A DNA stretch of 64,000 nucleotides, from positions 2,969,501-3,033,500 of the forward strand of contig NZ_LT629743.1 in NCBI RefSeq assembly GCF_900105095.1, read 5' to 3'. This DNA comes from Erythrobacter sp. HL-111 (GTDB lineage: Bacteria; Pseudomonadota; Alphaproteobacteria; Sphingomonadales; Sphingomonadaceae). A program made the position numbers and the translations under genes. Under the pieces are notes generated by a model. The model was not told the origin of the DNA. It searched no databases and saw nothing but the letters and a program-made list of their open reading frames with translations. This document shows, piece after piece, positions 21,419 to 29,441 of this stretch (positions are counted from its first letter, which is position 1; each line of letters opens with the position of its first letter).

Positions 21419-22138
21419 TTACTGCGCGACCCGGCGGCCGAATCCGCCCGCCGGGCGGTGGACGCCGTTCGCCGCGACCTGCCCGTTGGGGGCGGCAGCG
21501 AAGACGGTGCGGCGGAAGTTCTTTTCCAGCCGGTCGTTGATGTATTTCCACAGCGCCGTGATCTCGGCCGCGCTGCGGCTTTCGGGATCGACTTCCATCA
21601 CCGTGCGCCCGTCGATCATCGAGGCGGCGAAATCGGTGCGATGGTGGAGCGTGATCGGCGCGACCGTGCCGTGCTGCGACAGCGCGACGGCGGCTTCCGA
21701 GGTGATCTTGGCCTTGGGGGTGGCGGCGTTGACGACGAAGACCAGCGGCTTGCCCGCGCGTTCGCACAGGTCGACCGTGGCGCCCACGGCGCGCAGGTCG
21801 TGCGGGCTGGGGCGGGTCGGCACCACGATCAGTTCGGCGACCGAAATCACCGACTGGATCGCCATGGTGATCGCGGGCGGGGTGTCGATTACCGCCAGCT
21901 TGAAGCCCTGCTGGCGCAGCACCTGGAGATCGTTGGCGAGCCGCGAGACGGTGGTCTGGGCGAAGGCGGGATATTCCGCCTCGCGCTCGTTCCACCAGTC
22001 GGCGAGCGATCCCTGCGGGTCGATGTCGATGAGCACGACCGGGCCGGCGCCTGCGCGCTGGGCCTGGACGGCGAGGTGGCCGGAGAGGGTGGTCTTCCCC
22101 GATCCGCCTTTCTGCGATGCCAAAGCGAGTACACGCAA
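21419..22138 (-). CDS. orphan ParA/MinD-type ATPase
   Basis: A 239-residue deviant-Walker P-loop ATPase. It opens with ASQKGGSGKTTLSGHLA (KGGxGKT, signature Lys plus Walker lysine), then DIDPQGSLADWW and VIDTPP (Walker B region). Such ATPases position plasmids, chromosomes or large complexes on the nucleoid. The start codon is TTG at 22138, supported by a GGGGG-rich site upstream; no ATG precedes the conserved glycine loop. No parB or parS-like repeats are adjacent; the neighbour downstream is an RHH-type protein as in ParF/ParG-like pairs, and then an SPOR lipoprotein. It is therefore unlikely to be the main chromosomal ParA. The cargo is unknown. Confidence 0.88.
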   Translation of the reverse strand: MRVLALASQKGGSGKTTLSGHLAVQAQRAGAGPVVLIDIDPQGSLADWWNEREAEYPAFAQTTVSRLANDLQVLRQQGFKLAVIDTPPAITMAIQSVISVAELIVVPTRPSPHDLRAVGATVDLCERAGKPLVFVVNAATPKAKITSEAAVALSQHGTVAPITLHHRTDFAASMIDGRTVMEVDPESRSAAEITALWKYINDRLEKNFRRTVFAAAPNGQVAANGVHRPAGGFGRRVAQ

Positions 22139-22449
22139 CGCTAGGGTCCCCCTGGATTGAACCGTGTGATGCCGCGCGTCTGCGGCGGGTTGAAACGAGG
22201 CTTCGCAGGATACCCCTAATTTTGGGTTAAGACGCCGCCCCGCGACCCGCAGCCATCCGCTCGGCAGGGGCGGTCCCTTTGGCGCCCGCGACGCGGCCGG
22301 AGCGGAAAGGAAATCCTAACGCTTCATTCACTATGGTTCTTTCCCCGATGGACGCGCGGACGTGCCCGCGCGAGACTTGCTTTTGTGAGCCCTCGCCGAG
22401 GGCGAAGCGTGATATGTTTCCCAACCGGTCAGGAGTTCGAGGATCAGCG
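22139..22449. other. intergenic region between divergent ParA and Sel1/SPOR genes
   Basis: 311 bases without a convincing gene. It must hold both divergent promoters. An A+T-rich patch (CCCCTAATTTTGGG, about 22213-22226) and a small dyad GCCCTCGCCGAGGGC (22389-22403) are visible. No -35/-10 pair stands out clearly for either gene. Confidence 0.6.
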
Positions 22450-23685
22450 ATGCCCAGCGACACCAGCCTTTCCGCGCGCCCGGCGCCCTGCCGGCTCGCT
22501 CGCGCCTTCGCGCGGTCCCCTGCCGGCCCGGCGGCGCTCCTGCTGGCGCTGGCCGCGACGCCCGGGCTCGCCAATGTCAAGGACGGTGTCGACGCCTGGA
22601 GCGCGGGTGACTATGGCCGCGCGGTCGCCGAATGGCAGGGACCGGCGACCAATGGCGATCCCGATGCCCTCTTCAACCTCGCCCAGGCCTATCGCCTTGG
22701 TCGCGGGGTCGAGGCGGATATCGCCCGCGCGCGCGAACTCTATGCCGAAGCGGCGCAGAAAGGCCATGCGAAAGCAGCCGACAATTACGGCCTGCTGCTG
22801 TTCCAGCAGGGCGCACAGGAAAGCGCGATGCCGCTGATCCGCGACGCCGCCGACCGCGGCGACCCGCGCGCGCAATACGTGCTCGGCCTCGCCCATTTCA
22901 ACGCCGACTATGCGCCGAAGGACTGGGTGCGCGCCTATGCCCTGCTCACCCTCGCCCGGTCGCAGGGACTGCCGCAGGCGACCGAGGCGCTGGCCCAGAT
23001 GGATCGCTACGTGCCCGATGCCCAGAAAAGCGCGGCGCAATCGCTCGCCCGCCAGCTCGAAGAGGAATCGGCCCGCAGGCGCTCCGCGCAGCTGGCCGCA
23101 GCCGATCTCGGCCGGATGAGCGCGGCGAAGGACGCGCCCGCCCCGGTCGCGGCCGCGGCGGGCACGCCCGCACAGATGGCGGAGGCCCTGCCGCAATCCC
23201 AGCCGCAGACCGGGCGCGAACCGCAGCCCGGCCCGCAGCGATCGGCCCGGCCCGATCCCGCGCCCGTGCTGGTCGCGGCCCTGCCCGAACCGCGCGAGGC
23301 CGCGCCGCCGCGCACCCCGCCCGCGCCGGTTCCGGCGGCGGTTTCGGCTTCGGCTTCGGGTCTGGCTTCCGGGGCGGGCGCGCAGGCCGCCCCTTCGGCG
23401 GCGCGGGCTCGCCCGCAACCCGTCCGGGTCGAGGCGGCGGCCCGCCCGCGCGGGAAATGGCGGGTCCAGCTCGGCGCGTTCGGCGTGCCGGGCAATGCCG
23501 AACGGCTGTGGAGGAAGCTTGCCGACAATCCCGCGCTCGCCGGGACCGAACGCGCACTCGTGCCCGCCGGGCGGGTGACCAAGCTGCAGGCGGTCGGCTT
23601 CGCCCGCCGGTCGGACGCCCGGGCCGCCTGCTCCGCGCTGGCGCGCGAAGGGCAGGCCTGTATCGTTGCCGCGCCCGGCTCCTAG
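22450..23685 (+). CDS. exported Sel1-repeat and SPOR-domain protein
   Basis: A 411-residue secreted protein. The ATG at 22450 has GAGGA about eight bases upstream and starts a signal peptide (core AGPAALLLALAATPGLA). Two or three Sel1-like repeats follow (about 60-200: DALFNLAQAYRLGRGV and AQYVLGLAHFNADYAP), then a long Ala/Pro/Gln-rich linker, then a C-terminal SPOR domain (about 335-411, from KWRVQLGAFGVPGNAERLWR). It resembles the SPOR protein at 19042-20607 in plan though not in repeat type; the two flank the ParA operon in opposite orientation. A role in septal peptidoglycan is a family-level inference. An upstream in-frame extension of 57 codons is rejected for lack of a signal peptide. 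Confidence 0.85.
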   Translation: MPSDTSLSARPAPCRLARAFARSPAGPAALLLALAATPGLANVKDGVDAWSAGDYGRAVAEWQGPATNGDPDALFNLAQAYRLGRGVEADIARARELYAEAAQKGHAKAADNYGLLLFQQGAQESAMPLIRDAADRGDPRAQYVLGLAHFNADYAPKDWVRAYALLTLARSQGLPQATEALAQMDRYVPDAQKSAAQSLARQLEEESARRRSAQLAAADLGRMSAAKDAPAPVAAAAGTPAQMAEALPQSQPQTGREPQPGPQRSARPDPAPVLVAALPEPREAAPPRTPPAPVPAAVSASASGLASGAGAQAAPSAARARPQPVRVEAAARPRGKWRVQLGAFGVPGNAERLWRKLADNPALAGTERALVPAGRVTKLQAVGFARRSDARAACSALAREGQACIVAAPGS

Positions 23686-23949
23686 CGCGCGCGGCCGCTC
23701 TCCCTTCCCTCCTGCCGGCGCGAGGTCGAACCGCGTTTCGCCCGTGTCCGGCCTCCCCCTTGCGGCGCAGGCTGCCGGGGCAGGGTGGGTGTCGCGCGCC
23801 GGCATCATCGCCCGCGCTCCTTTCGTTCGCGCAGGTCGCGGGGCTATCGCCCTGTCGCCATGGTGCTAGTGTCCCTTCCCGGACGCCAACGGGATGGGGA
23901 TCGAAGGGTGAGCGGCACTTATGCGGAAAGCGGCGCGGGGCGGGGCGGG

Positions 23950-25251
23950 ATGTCCGGCGCGCGGGGCGATGCGACACCGGACGGTGCGGGGGACGCGCGG
24001 CTGGGCGACGGGGCGATCGCCCCCGTCGCCGCGAACGAACGGATCGAAAGCCTCGATTTCATCCGCGGCATCGCGGTCATGGGCATCCTCGCGGCGAACA
24101 TCGTCGGCTTCGGCCAGCCTTTCCTCGCCTACCTCTACCCGGCCGCCTTCCTGACCGAGCACGGCGCGGCGTCCGAATGGATGTGGATCGCGCAGTTCGT
24201 GCTCGTCGACGGGAAGATGCGCGGGCTTTTCACCCTGCTGTTCGGCGCGGGGCTCTATCTCTTCATGGAGCGCGTGTGGGCGCGCGGTGGCACGCGCTGG
24301 CGGCAGATGTGGCGGCTCGCCGTGCTGCTGGTGTTCGGGCTCGTCCACTTCTTCCTGATGTGGGCAGGCGACATCCTGTTCTATTACGCCGCGATCGGCT
24401 TTCTCGTCGTGCCCTGCCTCAGGTGGGGGGTGAAGGCCCAGCTGTGGACCGGGCTTGTCGGCTATGTCTTCGGCGCTCTGCTGTATGCGGCGGCGCTGTC
24501 CTTTCCCTTTGCCGTGGTCGAAACCGCGGCGGGCGAGACCGGCGACCTCGCCGAGCTGCGCGAGGAGATGCTGGCCGACCAGGAGCGCCAGCTGGCCGAT
24601 GATGCGGTCATCAGCGAATTCAAGCTTTCGGGCGATTACGCGGGCCTTGTCGCTTACCGTGTGCGCGAGGAATGGTTCGTGCCGCTGGCGAACCTCGCGG
24701 TGTTCGTCTTCGAGACCCTGCCGCTGATGTTCCTAGGCGTCGCGCTCTACAGGCTCGGGTTCTTCTCGGGCGCGTTCGATGCGCGGCGGATGCGGTTCTG
24801 GGGCTGGACGGGGGTGATCGCGGGCGGGCTGATGCACTTCGGCATCGGCCTGTTCGTGCGCGAGGGAGGGTTCGCCTTCTACACCGTGCAGGCGGCCTTC
24901 ATCGGCTGGAGCCCGCTGCCGCGGCTCGCGATGGTGCTCGGCCTCGCCGCGCTGATGGTCGAATATTCGCCGCGCTGGACCGGGGAACTCGCCGAAAGGG
25001 TGCGCGCGGCGGGGCGGGTTGCCTTCACCAATTACCTCGGCACCTCGCTCGTCATGCTGTTCCTCTTCCACGGCTGGGGGCTCGGCCTGTTCGGGGCGCT
25101 CGATCGCCCGCAGCTCTATGTCGTCGTGGTCCTTGCCTGGGCGGCGATGCTGCTCTGGTCGAAGCCCTGGCTCGAACGCTATCGCTACGGGCCGCTCGAA
25201 TGGCTGTGGCGCAGCCTGACCTACGGACGCCTCTTCGCGATGAAGCGGTGA
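23950..25251 (+). CDS. DUF418 family multi-pass membrane protein
   Basis: A 433-residue inner-membrane protein with about eight to ten hydrophobic segments. Recognised by the opening NERIESLDFIRGIAVMGILAANI and the C-terminal DUF418 part (AGRVAFTNYLGTSLVMLFLF and WLERYRYGPLEWLWRSLTYG). Function of the family is not established; members are often called predicted transporters or acyltransferase-like. The start is uncertain: ATG at 23950 has a GGGGCGGG site, but a GTG at 23908 with AAG/GGGGA upstream would add 14 residues. It stands 72 bases before bfd with an iron-box-like sequence between, so it is probably a separate unit. Confidence 0.85.
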   Translation: MSGARGDATPDGAGDARLGDGAIAPVAANERIESLDFIRGIAVMGILAANIVGFGQPFLAYLYPAAFLTEHGAASEWMWIAQFVLVDGKMRGLFTLLFGAGLYLFMERVWARGGTRWRQMWRLAVLLVFGLVHFFLMWAGDILFYYAAIGFLVVPCLRWGVKAQLWTGLVGYVFGALLYAAALSFPFAVVETAAGETGDLAELREEMLADQERQLADDAVISEFKLSGDYAGLVAYRVREEWFVPLANLAVFVFETLPLMFLGVALYRLGFFSGAFDARRMRFWGWTGVIAGGLMHFGIGLFVREGGFAFYTVQAAFIGWSPLPRLAMVLGLAALMVEYSPRWTGELAERVRAAGRVAFTNYLGTSLVMLFLFHGWGLGLFGALDRPQLYVVVVLAWAAMLLWSKPWLERYRYGPLEWLWRSLTYGRLFAMKR

Positions 25252-25260
25252 CGTTTTTCC

Positions 25261-25283
25261 TTGCTATTGAGAACGGCTCGCAT
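25261..25283 (+). promoter_or_regulatory. iron-box-like operator upstream of bfd
   Basis: GCTATTGAGAACGGCTCGCA (25263-25282) resembles, on the minus strand, the alphaproteobacterial Fur/iron box core with GTTCTCAATAGC. A related copy stands upstream of bfr at 25527-25547; the two agree at 15 of 21 aligned positions (GCTATTG-n-GA-nn-GGCT-nn-CA). Binding by Fur or Irr is inference. Confidence 0.5.
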
Positions 25284-25323
25284 ATCTTTGGCCTGCAAAC
25301 GACTCGCAGGAGAGGTTCTTCGC

Positions 25324-25515
25324 ATGTATATCTGCATCTGCAACGCAATCCGCGAAGACGAGCTGCGGCGCGCGGCGCTCGGCTGCGCGGGCGATGCCGA
25401 GGCAACCTATGCGACGCTGGGCAAACGCCCCAATTGCGGCCAGTGTCTCGGCGAAGCGGGCAAGATCATCGAACAGGAGCGTTCGCTGTCCGCTTGCGAG
25501 AAAGTCGCGGTCTGA
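25324..25515 (+). CDS. bfd: bacterioferritin-associated ferredoxin
   Basis: A 63-residue [2Fe-2S] protein that reduces the iron core of bacterioferritin so that iron can be released. The four cluster ligands are visible: Cys4 and Cys6 in MYICICN, Cys38 and Cys41 in PNCGQC, the standard CxC...CxxC spacing of Bfd. Size matches E. coli Bfd (64). The ATG at 25324 has AGGAGAGG eleven bases upstream; the frame's earlier TTG start lies inside the iron-box-like operator and is rejected. It is followed 161 bases later by its partner bfr, with a similar operator, so the two are probably controlled together by iron but transcribed separately. Confidence 0.95.
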   Translation: MYICICNAIREDELRRAALGCAGDAEATYATLGKRPNCGQCLGEAGKIIEQERSLSACEKVAV

Positions 25516-25526
25516 ATTGCCGCGCC

Positions 25527-25547
25527 GCTATTGCGAGTGGCTTTCAA
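25527..25547 (+). promoter_or_regulatory. second iron-box-like operator, upstream of bfr
   Basis: GCTATTGCGAGTGGCTTTCA (25527-25546) repeats the pattern found before bfd. It lies just after the bfd stop and about 130 bases before the bfr start. Confidence 0.45.
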
Positions 25548-25584
25548 GGCCCTGATTTCACAACAAAAACTCTGAACCCTTCGG

Positions 25585-25613
25585 CTTGCAAACCGCGGTT
25601 TTCCGCCCCATAT
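25585..25613 (+). promoter_or_regulatory. sigma-32-like promoter of bfr
   Basis: CTTGCAA (25585-25591), 14 bases, then CCCCATAT (25606-25613). This is one mismatch from the classical heat-shock promoter CTTGAAA-N14-CCCCATAT. The predicted start would give a leader of about 55 bases before the bfr ATG. A housekeeping reading (TTGCAA / TATAAC) needs a poor 19-base spacer. Confidence 0.5.
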
Positions 25614-25676
25614 AACGTCCCGTCGTTTTGACGGGCCGTGCCAGGCGCTCGGCCCATGCAAAGGGGAAGACGCGCC

Positions 25677-26177
25677 ATGCAGGGCGATCCGAAAATCGTC
25701 GAGTTCCTGAACAAGGCGCTCACCAACGAACTCACCGCCATCAATCAGTACTGGCTGCACTACCGCGTGCTGGCCGACTGGGGTCTCACCAGGCTCGCCG
25801 AATACGAGCGCCACGAATCGATCGAGGAAATGCAGCACGCCGACCGGCTGGCCGAACGGATCCTGTTCTTTAATGCGCTGCCCAATTTCCAGGCGATCCA
25901 CAAGCTCAAGGTCGGCGAGACGGTCGAGGAGATCCTCAAGGCCGATCTCGCGCTGGAGCACGAGGCGATCCCGCTCCTGCGCGAGGCCGCGGCCTATTGC
26001 CAGGAGGCGAAGGACTTCACATCGGGTCAGATCTTCGAGGACATCCTGCGCAACGAGGAGGAGCACGTCGACTTCCTCGAAACGCAGTTCGACCTGATCG
26101 AGCGGATGGGCCTGCAGAATTACTGCCAGCTCCAGAGCAAGCCTGCGGGCGAGGGCGAGGCCGGCGCGGGCAATTGA
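25677..26177 (+). CDS. bfr: bacterioferritin
   Basis: A 166-residue iron-storage protein forming a 24-subunit haem-containing shell. Ferroxidase and haem residues are visible: Glu18-type in LTNELTAINQYWLHYR, the ESIEEMQHADRL segment carrying the ferroxidase Glu and His and the haem-ligand Met, a Glu in LEHEAIPLLREA, and NEEEHVDFLETQ with the second Glu/His pair. Length is the family norm (about 158) with an extra Ala/Gly/Glu tail. The ATG at 25677 follows AAGGGGAAGA. It is ended by a strong terminator, and lies next to bfd with related upstream elements. Confidence 0.97.
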   Translation: MQGDPKIVEFLNKALTNELTAINQYWLHYRVLADWGLTRLAEYERHESIEEMQHADRLAERILFFNALPNFQAIHKLKVGETVEEILKADLALEHEAIPLLREAAAYCQEAKDFTSGQIFEDILRNEEEHVDFLETQFDLIERMGLQNYCQLQSKPAGEGEAGAGN

Positions 26178-26194
26178 CCGCCCGCGGCGCGATG

Positions 26195-26230
26195 AAAGGC
26201 CCGCGCCGCGCGAGCGGCGGCGGGCCTTTT
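26195..26230 (+). terminator. rho-independent terminator after bfr
   Basis: AAAGGCCCGCGCCGC (26195-26209) pairs with GCGGC and GCGGGCCTTT (26214-26229) with one bulged G and a GCGA loop, and the + strand continues in T. Because the stem starts with AAA it can also act on the minus strand for the convergent gene ending at 26256. Confidence 0.9.
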
Positions 26231-26255
26231 CGCATCCGGTCGCCTTTGCGCTGCC

Positions 26256-26765
26256 CTATTCTTCCGGAGCCGGCTCTGGGGTCTCCTGCAGGAAGACGTC
26301 GAGGTCGCTCGCGGGCATCGGAACGAGCGGCGTGCCATCGGCGTCGAGCCCCGGCAGGGTCTCGCCCGTCGGAAGGTAGCTGCGGACCCGGAAGGCGCCA
26401 TCGCCCGCGCGCTCGTAGACCATGCATGTTTCTAGGTTCGCTGTCCGGTCGGTGTCGCGCATAAGGAAGGCCTCCGCAGCCCCTTCCCTCGCAGCCAGTT
26501 CGGCGAGAATGTCGATGCCGCTTTCCTCCCGGCCCTCGCGGACCGCGCCCGGTTCCATGATTTCGGAGAACACCGGGGCAAGCGCTTCCCCGATCCGTTC
26601 GGAGGCGCTGAACAGGGTGAAGAATTCGATCACCTCGTCCGGCGCGGGATCGGGACCGAGCGGGCCTTCCTGCGCTGCATCGGCCTCGGCCGCGACCTCT
26701 GCTTCCGGTTCCTGAGCCATGGCCGGAGCGCAGCAGAGCAGCGCAGCCGTCCCCGCTGCCAGCAT
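26256..26765 (-). CDS. small exported protein of unknown function
   Basis: A 169-residue protein with a signal peptide (LAAGTAALLCCAPAMA, cleavage probably before QEP), then an acidic Ala/Glu-rich stretch and a globular region (about 45-150) with AGDGAFRVRSYLPTGETLP, ending in an acidic Pro/Glu tail. I do not recognise a family. The n-region of the signal peptide is short and lacks Arg or Lys, but no other start codon in frame precedes it closely. It is the last gene of a minus-strand run after der and the DUF2721 gene, 19 bases downstream of the latter. Confidence 0.6.
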   Translation of the reverse strand: MLAAGTAALLCCAPAMAQEPEAEVAAEADAAQEGPLGPDPAPDEVIEFFTLFSASERIGEALAPVFSEIMEPGAVREGREESGIDILAELAAREGAAEAFLMRDTDRTANLETCMVYERAGDGAFRVRSYLPTGETLPGLDADGTPLVPMPASDLDVFLQETPEPAPEE

Positions 26766-26784
26766 ATGTCCGGAAACTCTCGTC

Positions 26785-27264
26785 TCATCCGTCCCTTGTG
26801 AAGCCTCTCGCCGCCAGCCGCGTCTCGTGGAGGAAATGGACGAGGCCCGTCACCAGCAGCACCATGGTCAGCACCCACAGAAAGGCGATCAGGCTGCCGA
26901 TCTTCGCCTTGATGTAGGCGGCGAGGAAGACGAGCCCGATGACGAGGCTGATATTGACCGCCGCCGCCGTCGCGAAGCTGATCGCCCGCTGCGCCGCGCG
27001 GCGCCGCCGTTCGAGCCAGGCGAGCTCGCGCGCGGCACGTTCGGTCTGGGTTTCGGCGTGCATCTCCTCGATCCGCTCGATCCGCCCGGCGATCCAGATC
27101 ATCCGGCTCATGATGACGTTCATGATCGCCCCGATCGCCCCCAGAAGAAACGCCGGGGCGAGGCTCTGCTGCACCACCGCCTGCACCTGCGGGGTCGAGG
27201 CGGTGCGCTCGAGAATGTCGAAGGCGAAGGGCTGGGCGGCGACGAGGATGCCGAACGCGTTCAC
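26785..27264 (-). CDS. DUF2721 family membrane protein
   Basis: A 159-residue protein with three hydrophobic segments (about 30-50, 95-118, 122-145) and between the first two a charged helical region rich in Glu and Arg (RIERIEEMHAETQTERAARE). This matches DUF2721 in length and plan; the function is not known. The start is a GTG at 27264, overlapping the der stop by four bases (GTGA) with AAGGACAG upstream; the longer in-frame reading upstream is a shadow of der. The coupling to der suggests co-expression only. Confidence 0.8.
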   Translation of the reverse strand: MNAFGILVAAQPFAFDILERTASTPQVQAVVQQSLAPAFLLGAIGAIMNVIMSRMIWIAGRIERIEEMHAETQTERAARELAWLERRRRAAQRAISFATAAAVNISLVIGLVFLAAYIKAKIGSLIAFLWVLTMVLLVTGLVHFLHETRLAARGFTRDG

Positions 27265-28676
27265 CTGTCCTTGCCCCCGCCGAACGGGTTTTTCGGGCTT
27301 CGCAGGTTCACGCGCACCGGGACCGCATCGAACCCCAGGTGCTCGCGGATCGAATTGACGAGATAGCGTTCGTAGCTCTTGGGCAGATCGTCGAGCCGCG
27401 TGCCGAAGATCACGAAGCGCGGCGGGCGCGTCCCTGCCTGGGTGATGTAGCGCAGCTTGATCCGCCGGCCGCCGGGCGCGGGCGGGGGATTGGCGGCGAG
27501 CGCATCGTCGAACCAGCGGTTGAGCGCGGCGGTCGATACGCGCTTCGACCAGCTGTCGCGCAGGTCGAAGGCGGCGCCGATCATCTGGTCGAGCCCCTTG
27601 CCGGTCTTCGCGCTGACCGCCAGCAGCGGCAGGCCGCGGACCTGGGCGAGCCCATCGTCCAGTGCCTGGCGCACGCCGTTGAACAGGCTGCTCGCATCCT
27701 CGGCGACGTCCCACTTGTTGATCGCGACCATCAGCGCGCGGCCTTCCTCGAGCACGGCGGAGGCGATCTTGAGGTCCTGGTGTTCGAGCCCCTGCGTCGC
27801 GTCGAGCAGCAGGATCACGACCTCGGCGAAATCGACCGCGCGGCGGGCATCGGCGACCGAGAGCCTTTCCAGCTTTTCGGTGACATTGCGTTTTTTCCGC
27901 ATTCCCGCCGTGTCGATCAGGCGCACGTCGCGGACGTCGCCGGTCTTGGGATCGGTCCAGCGCCAGTCGACCGCGATCGAATCCCGCGTGATGCCGGCTT
28001 CCGGCCCGGTCAGCAGGCGATCCTCGCCCAGCAGGCGGTTGATCAGCGTCGACTTGCCCGCATTGGGCCGCCCGACGATGGCCAGCTTGAGCGGGCCGAG
28101 GGGCGCGTCCTCCGCGTCAGCGGCCTGCTCGACCGCCTCGTCCGCCGCCTCGGCCTTGGCGCCGATGATCGGCCACAGCCCGCCGAACAGGTCGGCGATT
28201 CCCTCGCCATGTTCCGCGGAAAGCCCGACCGGTTCGCCAAGGCCAAGCGAATAGGCCTCGAGCACGCCCGCCTCCCCGGCGGCGCCTTCGGCCTTGTTGG
28301 CGACGAGGACGATCGGGACCGCGTGTTCGCGCAGGTAGCGTGCGATCTCGGTGTCGAGCGGGGTGATCCCGGCGCGCGCATCCACCGCGAACAGCGCCGC
28401 ATCCGCGCCTTCGAGGCTCGCCTCCGTCTGCTTGCGCATCCGTCCGGGAAGGGTGAGGTCGTCCTCGTCCTCCCACCCGGCGGTGTCGACCACGGTAAAG
28501 CGCAGCCCCGCGATCTCGGCATCGCCCATCCGCCGGTCGCGTGTGACGCCGGGCTGATCGTCTACCAGCGCCAGCTTCTTGCCCACCAGCCGGTTGAACA
28601 AGGTGGACTTGCCGACATTGGGCCGGCCGATGATGACGACCGTCGGTTTTCCCGGGGGGGTTTGTGCGCGTTCCAT
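27261..28676 (-). CDS. der: ribosome assembly GTPase Der (EngA)
   Basis: A 471-residue GTPase with two tandem G domains and a KH-like C-terminus, needed for 50S subunit maturation. First domain: GRPNVGKST (about 17-25), DTAG, NKAE. Second domain: GRPNAGKST (about 203-211), DTAGMRKK, NKWD. The C-terminal part has RRIKLRYITQAGTRPPRFVIF, the Der signature. Between the domains is an Ala/Glu-rich linker of about 25 residues. Length is typical (about 440-490). It is the key gene of a minus-strand run with DUF2721 and a small exported protein after it. Confidence 0.97.
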   Translation of the reverse strand: MERAQTPPGKPTVVIIGRPNVGKSTLFNRLVGKKLALVDDQPGVTRDRRMGDAEIAGLRFTVVDTAGWEDEDDLTLPGRMRKQTEASLEGADAALFAVDARAGITPLDTEIARYLREHAVPIVLVANKAEGAAGEAGVLEAYSLGLGEPVGLSAEHGEGIADLFGGLWPIIGAKAEAADEAVEQAADAEDAPLGPLKLAIVGRPNAGKSTLINRLLGEDRLLTGPEAGITRDSIAVDWRWTDPKTGDVRDVRLIDTAGMRKKRNVTEKLERLSVADARRAVDFAEVVILLLDATQGLEHQDLKIASAVLEEGRALMVAINKWDVAEDASSLFNGVRQALDDGLAQVRGLPLLAVSAKTGKGLDQMIGAAFDLRDSWSKRVSTAALNRWFDDALAANPPPAPGGRRIKLRYITQAGTRPPRFVIFGTRLDDLPKSYERYLVNSIREHLGFDAVPVRVNLRSPKNPFGGGKDR

Positions 28677-28722
28677 GCCTGCAGCCCCAAGTGGCCGCTC
28701 GGCCCGGGCTTGGCAAGGTGGC

Positions 28723-29034
28723 TCAGCCGTCCTTGCGGGCGACCGGCGGGTTCTCGCCGAGATCCTCGAACCATGCTTCGACCGGGCCGGACAGCTTGAT
28801 CGTCAGCGGATTGCCCTTGCGGTCGACGGTCTTGCCGGCCTGCACCCGGACCCATCCTTCGGAGATCGAATATTCCTCGATGTCGGTGCGGACCCGGTCC
28901 TTGAACCGGATGCCGACGCCGCGCTGGAGCACCTCGGCATCGAAATGGGGGCTGTGCGGGTGGACCGAGAGGTGGTCGGGCGGAACGTCGCGGGCCTGGT
29001 CGGCGCCGCTGTCGGGGGTGGTTTCGTCTGTCAT
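28723..29034 (-). CDS. DUF3297 family protein
   Basis: A 103-residue soluble protein recognised by the stretch from DHLSVHPHSPHFDAEVLQRG through RVRTDIEEYSISEGWVRVQ and KTVDRKGNPLTIKLSGPVEA. The family is widespread in alpha- and gammaproteobacteria and is uncharacterised. The first 20 residues are acidic and probably flexible. It lies between der and another small gene on the minus strand, 46 bases upstream of der. Confidence 0.85.
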   Translation of the reverse strand: MTDETTPDSGADQARDVPPDHLSVHPHSPHFDAEVLQRGVGIRFKDRVRTDIEEYSISEGWVRVQAGKTVDRKGNPLTIKLSGPVEAWFEDLGENPPVARKDG

Positions 29035-29090
29035 GTCGGTGCCCGCCCGTAATCGGGTGCGGGGGCGCTGACAATATGCAAAGGGCGCGG

Positions 29091-29354
29091 TCAGTCAGGC
29101 GGGAAGAGGGTTTCGGGCCGCATCGAATCGAGCTCCTGCTCGCCCGCGCCTTCGCGGTCGGCGCGCCGGCGCTGGCGCTTCTCGAGTTTCTCGCGCGCTT
29201 CCCGGTCGGTGCCCTGCGCCTGCTCGATACGCTCCTCCTCCCGGTCGGGCCGGATCACGGGCGGCGTGCCCTCCGGCGTTTCGGGCGTGTCGTAGTCGCG
29301 CGGATGCCCGCGCGCGGGGCGATCGGATCGCGGTTGGCTGTCGCTATCGGTCAT
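29091..29354 (-). CDS. small hydrophilic protein, unknown
   Basis: An 87-residue protein, highly charged: an N-terminal Asp/Pro/Arg-rich part (ARGHPRDYDTPETPEGTPP) and a C-terminal helix of Glu/Arg/Gln (EEERIEQAQGTDREAREKLE). The ATG at 29354 has GAAGGAGAAA at good spacing, stronger than for the upstream in-frame Met. No family recognised. Probably disordered and possibly nucleic-acid-interacting, but that is a guess from charge alone. Confidence 0.6.
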   Translation of the reverse strand: MTDSDSQPRSDRPARGHPRDYDTPETPEGTPPVIRPDREEERIEQAQGTDREAREKLEKRQRRRADREGAGEQELDSMRPETLFPPD

Positions 29355-29441
29355 GCGGCATTTCTCCTTCATCCGATCAACCGGAAGCCCGGCCCGATCG
29401 TTCCGGCGCGGCACGGCCGCCGGTCGCACGCCAGCCAGTGC

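Noticed and set aside
21419..22138. Main chromosome-partition ParA
   Set aside because: No parB, gidA/gidB or parS-like repeats lie nearby; the neighbours are an RHH-like protein and an SPOR lipoprotein.
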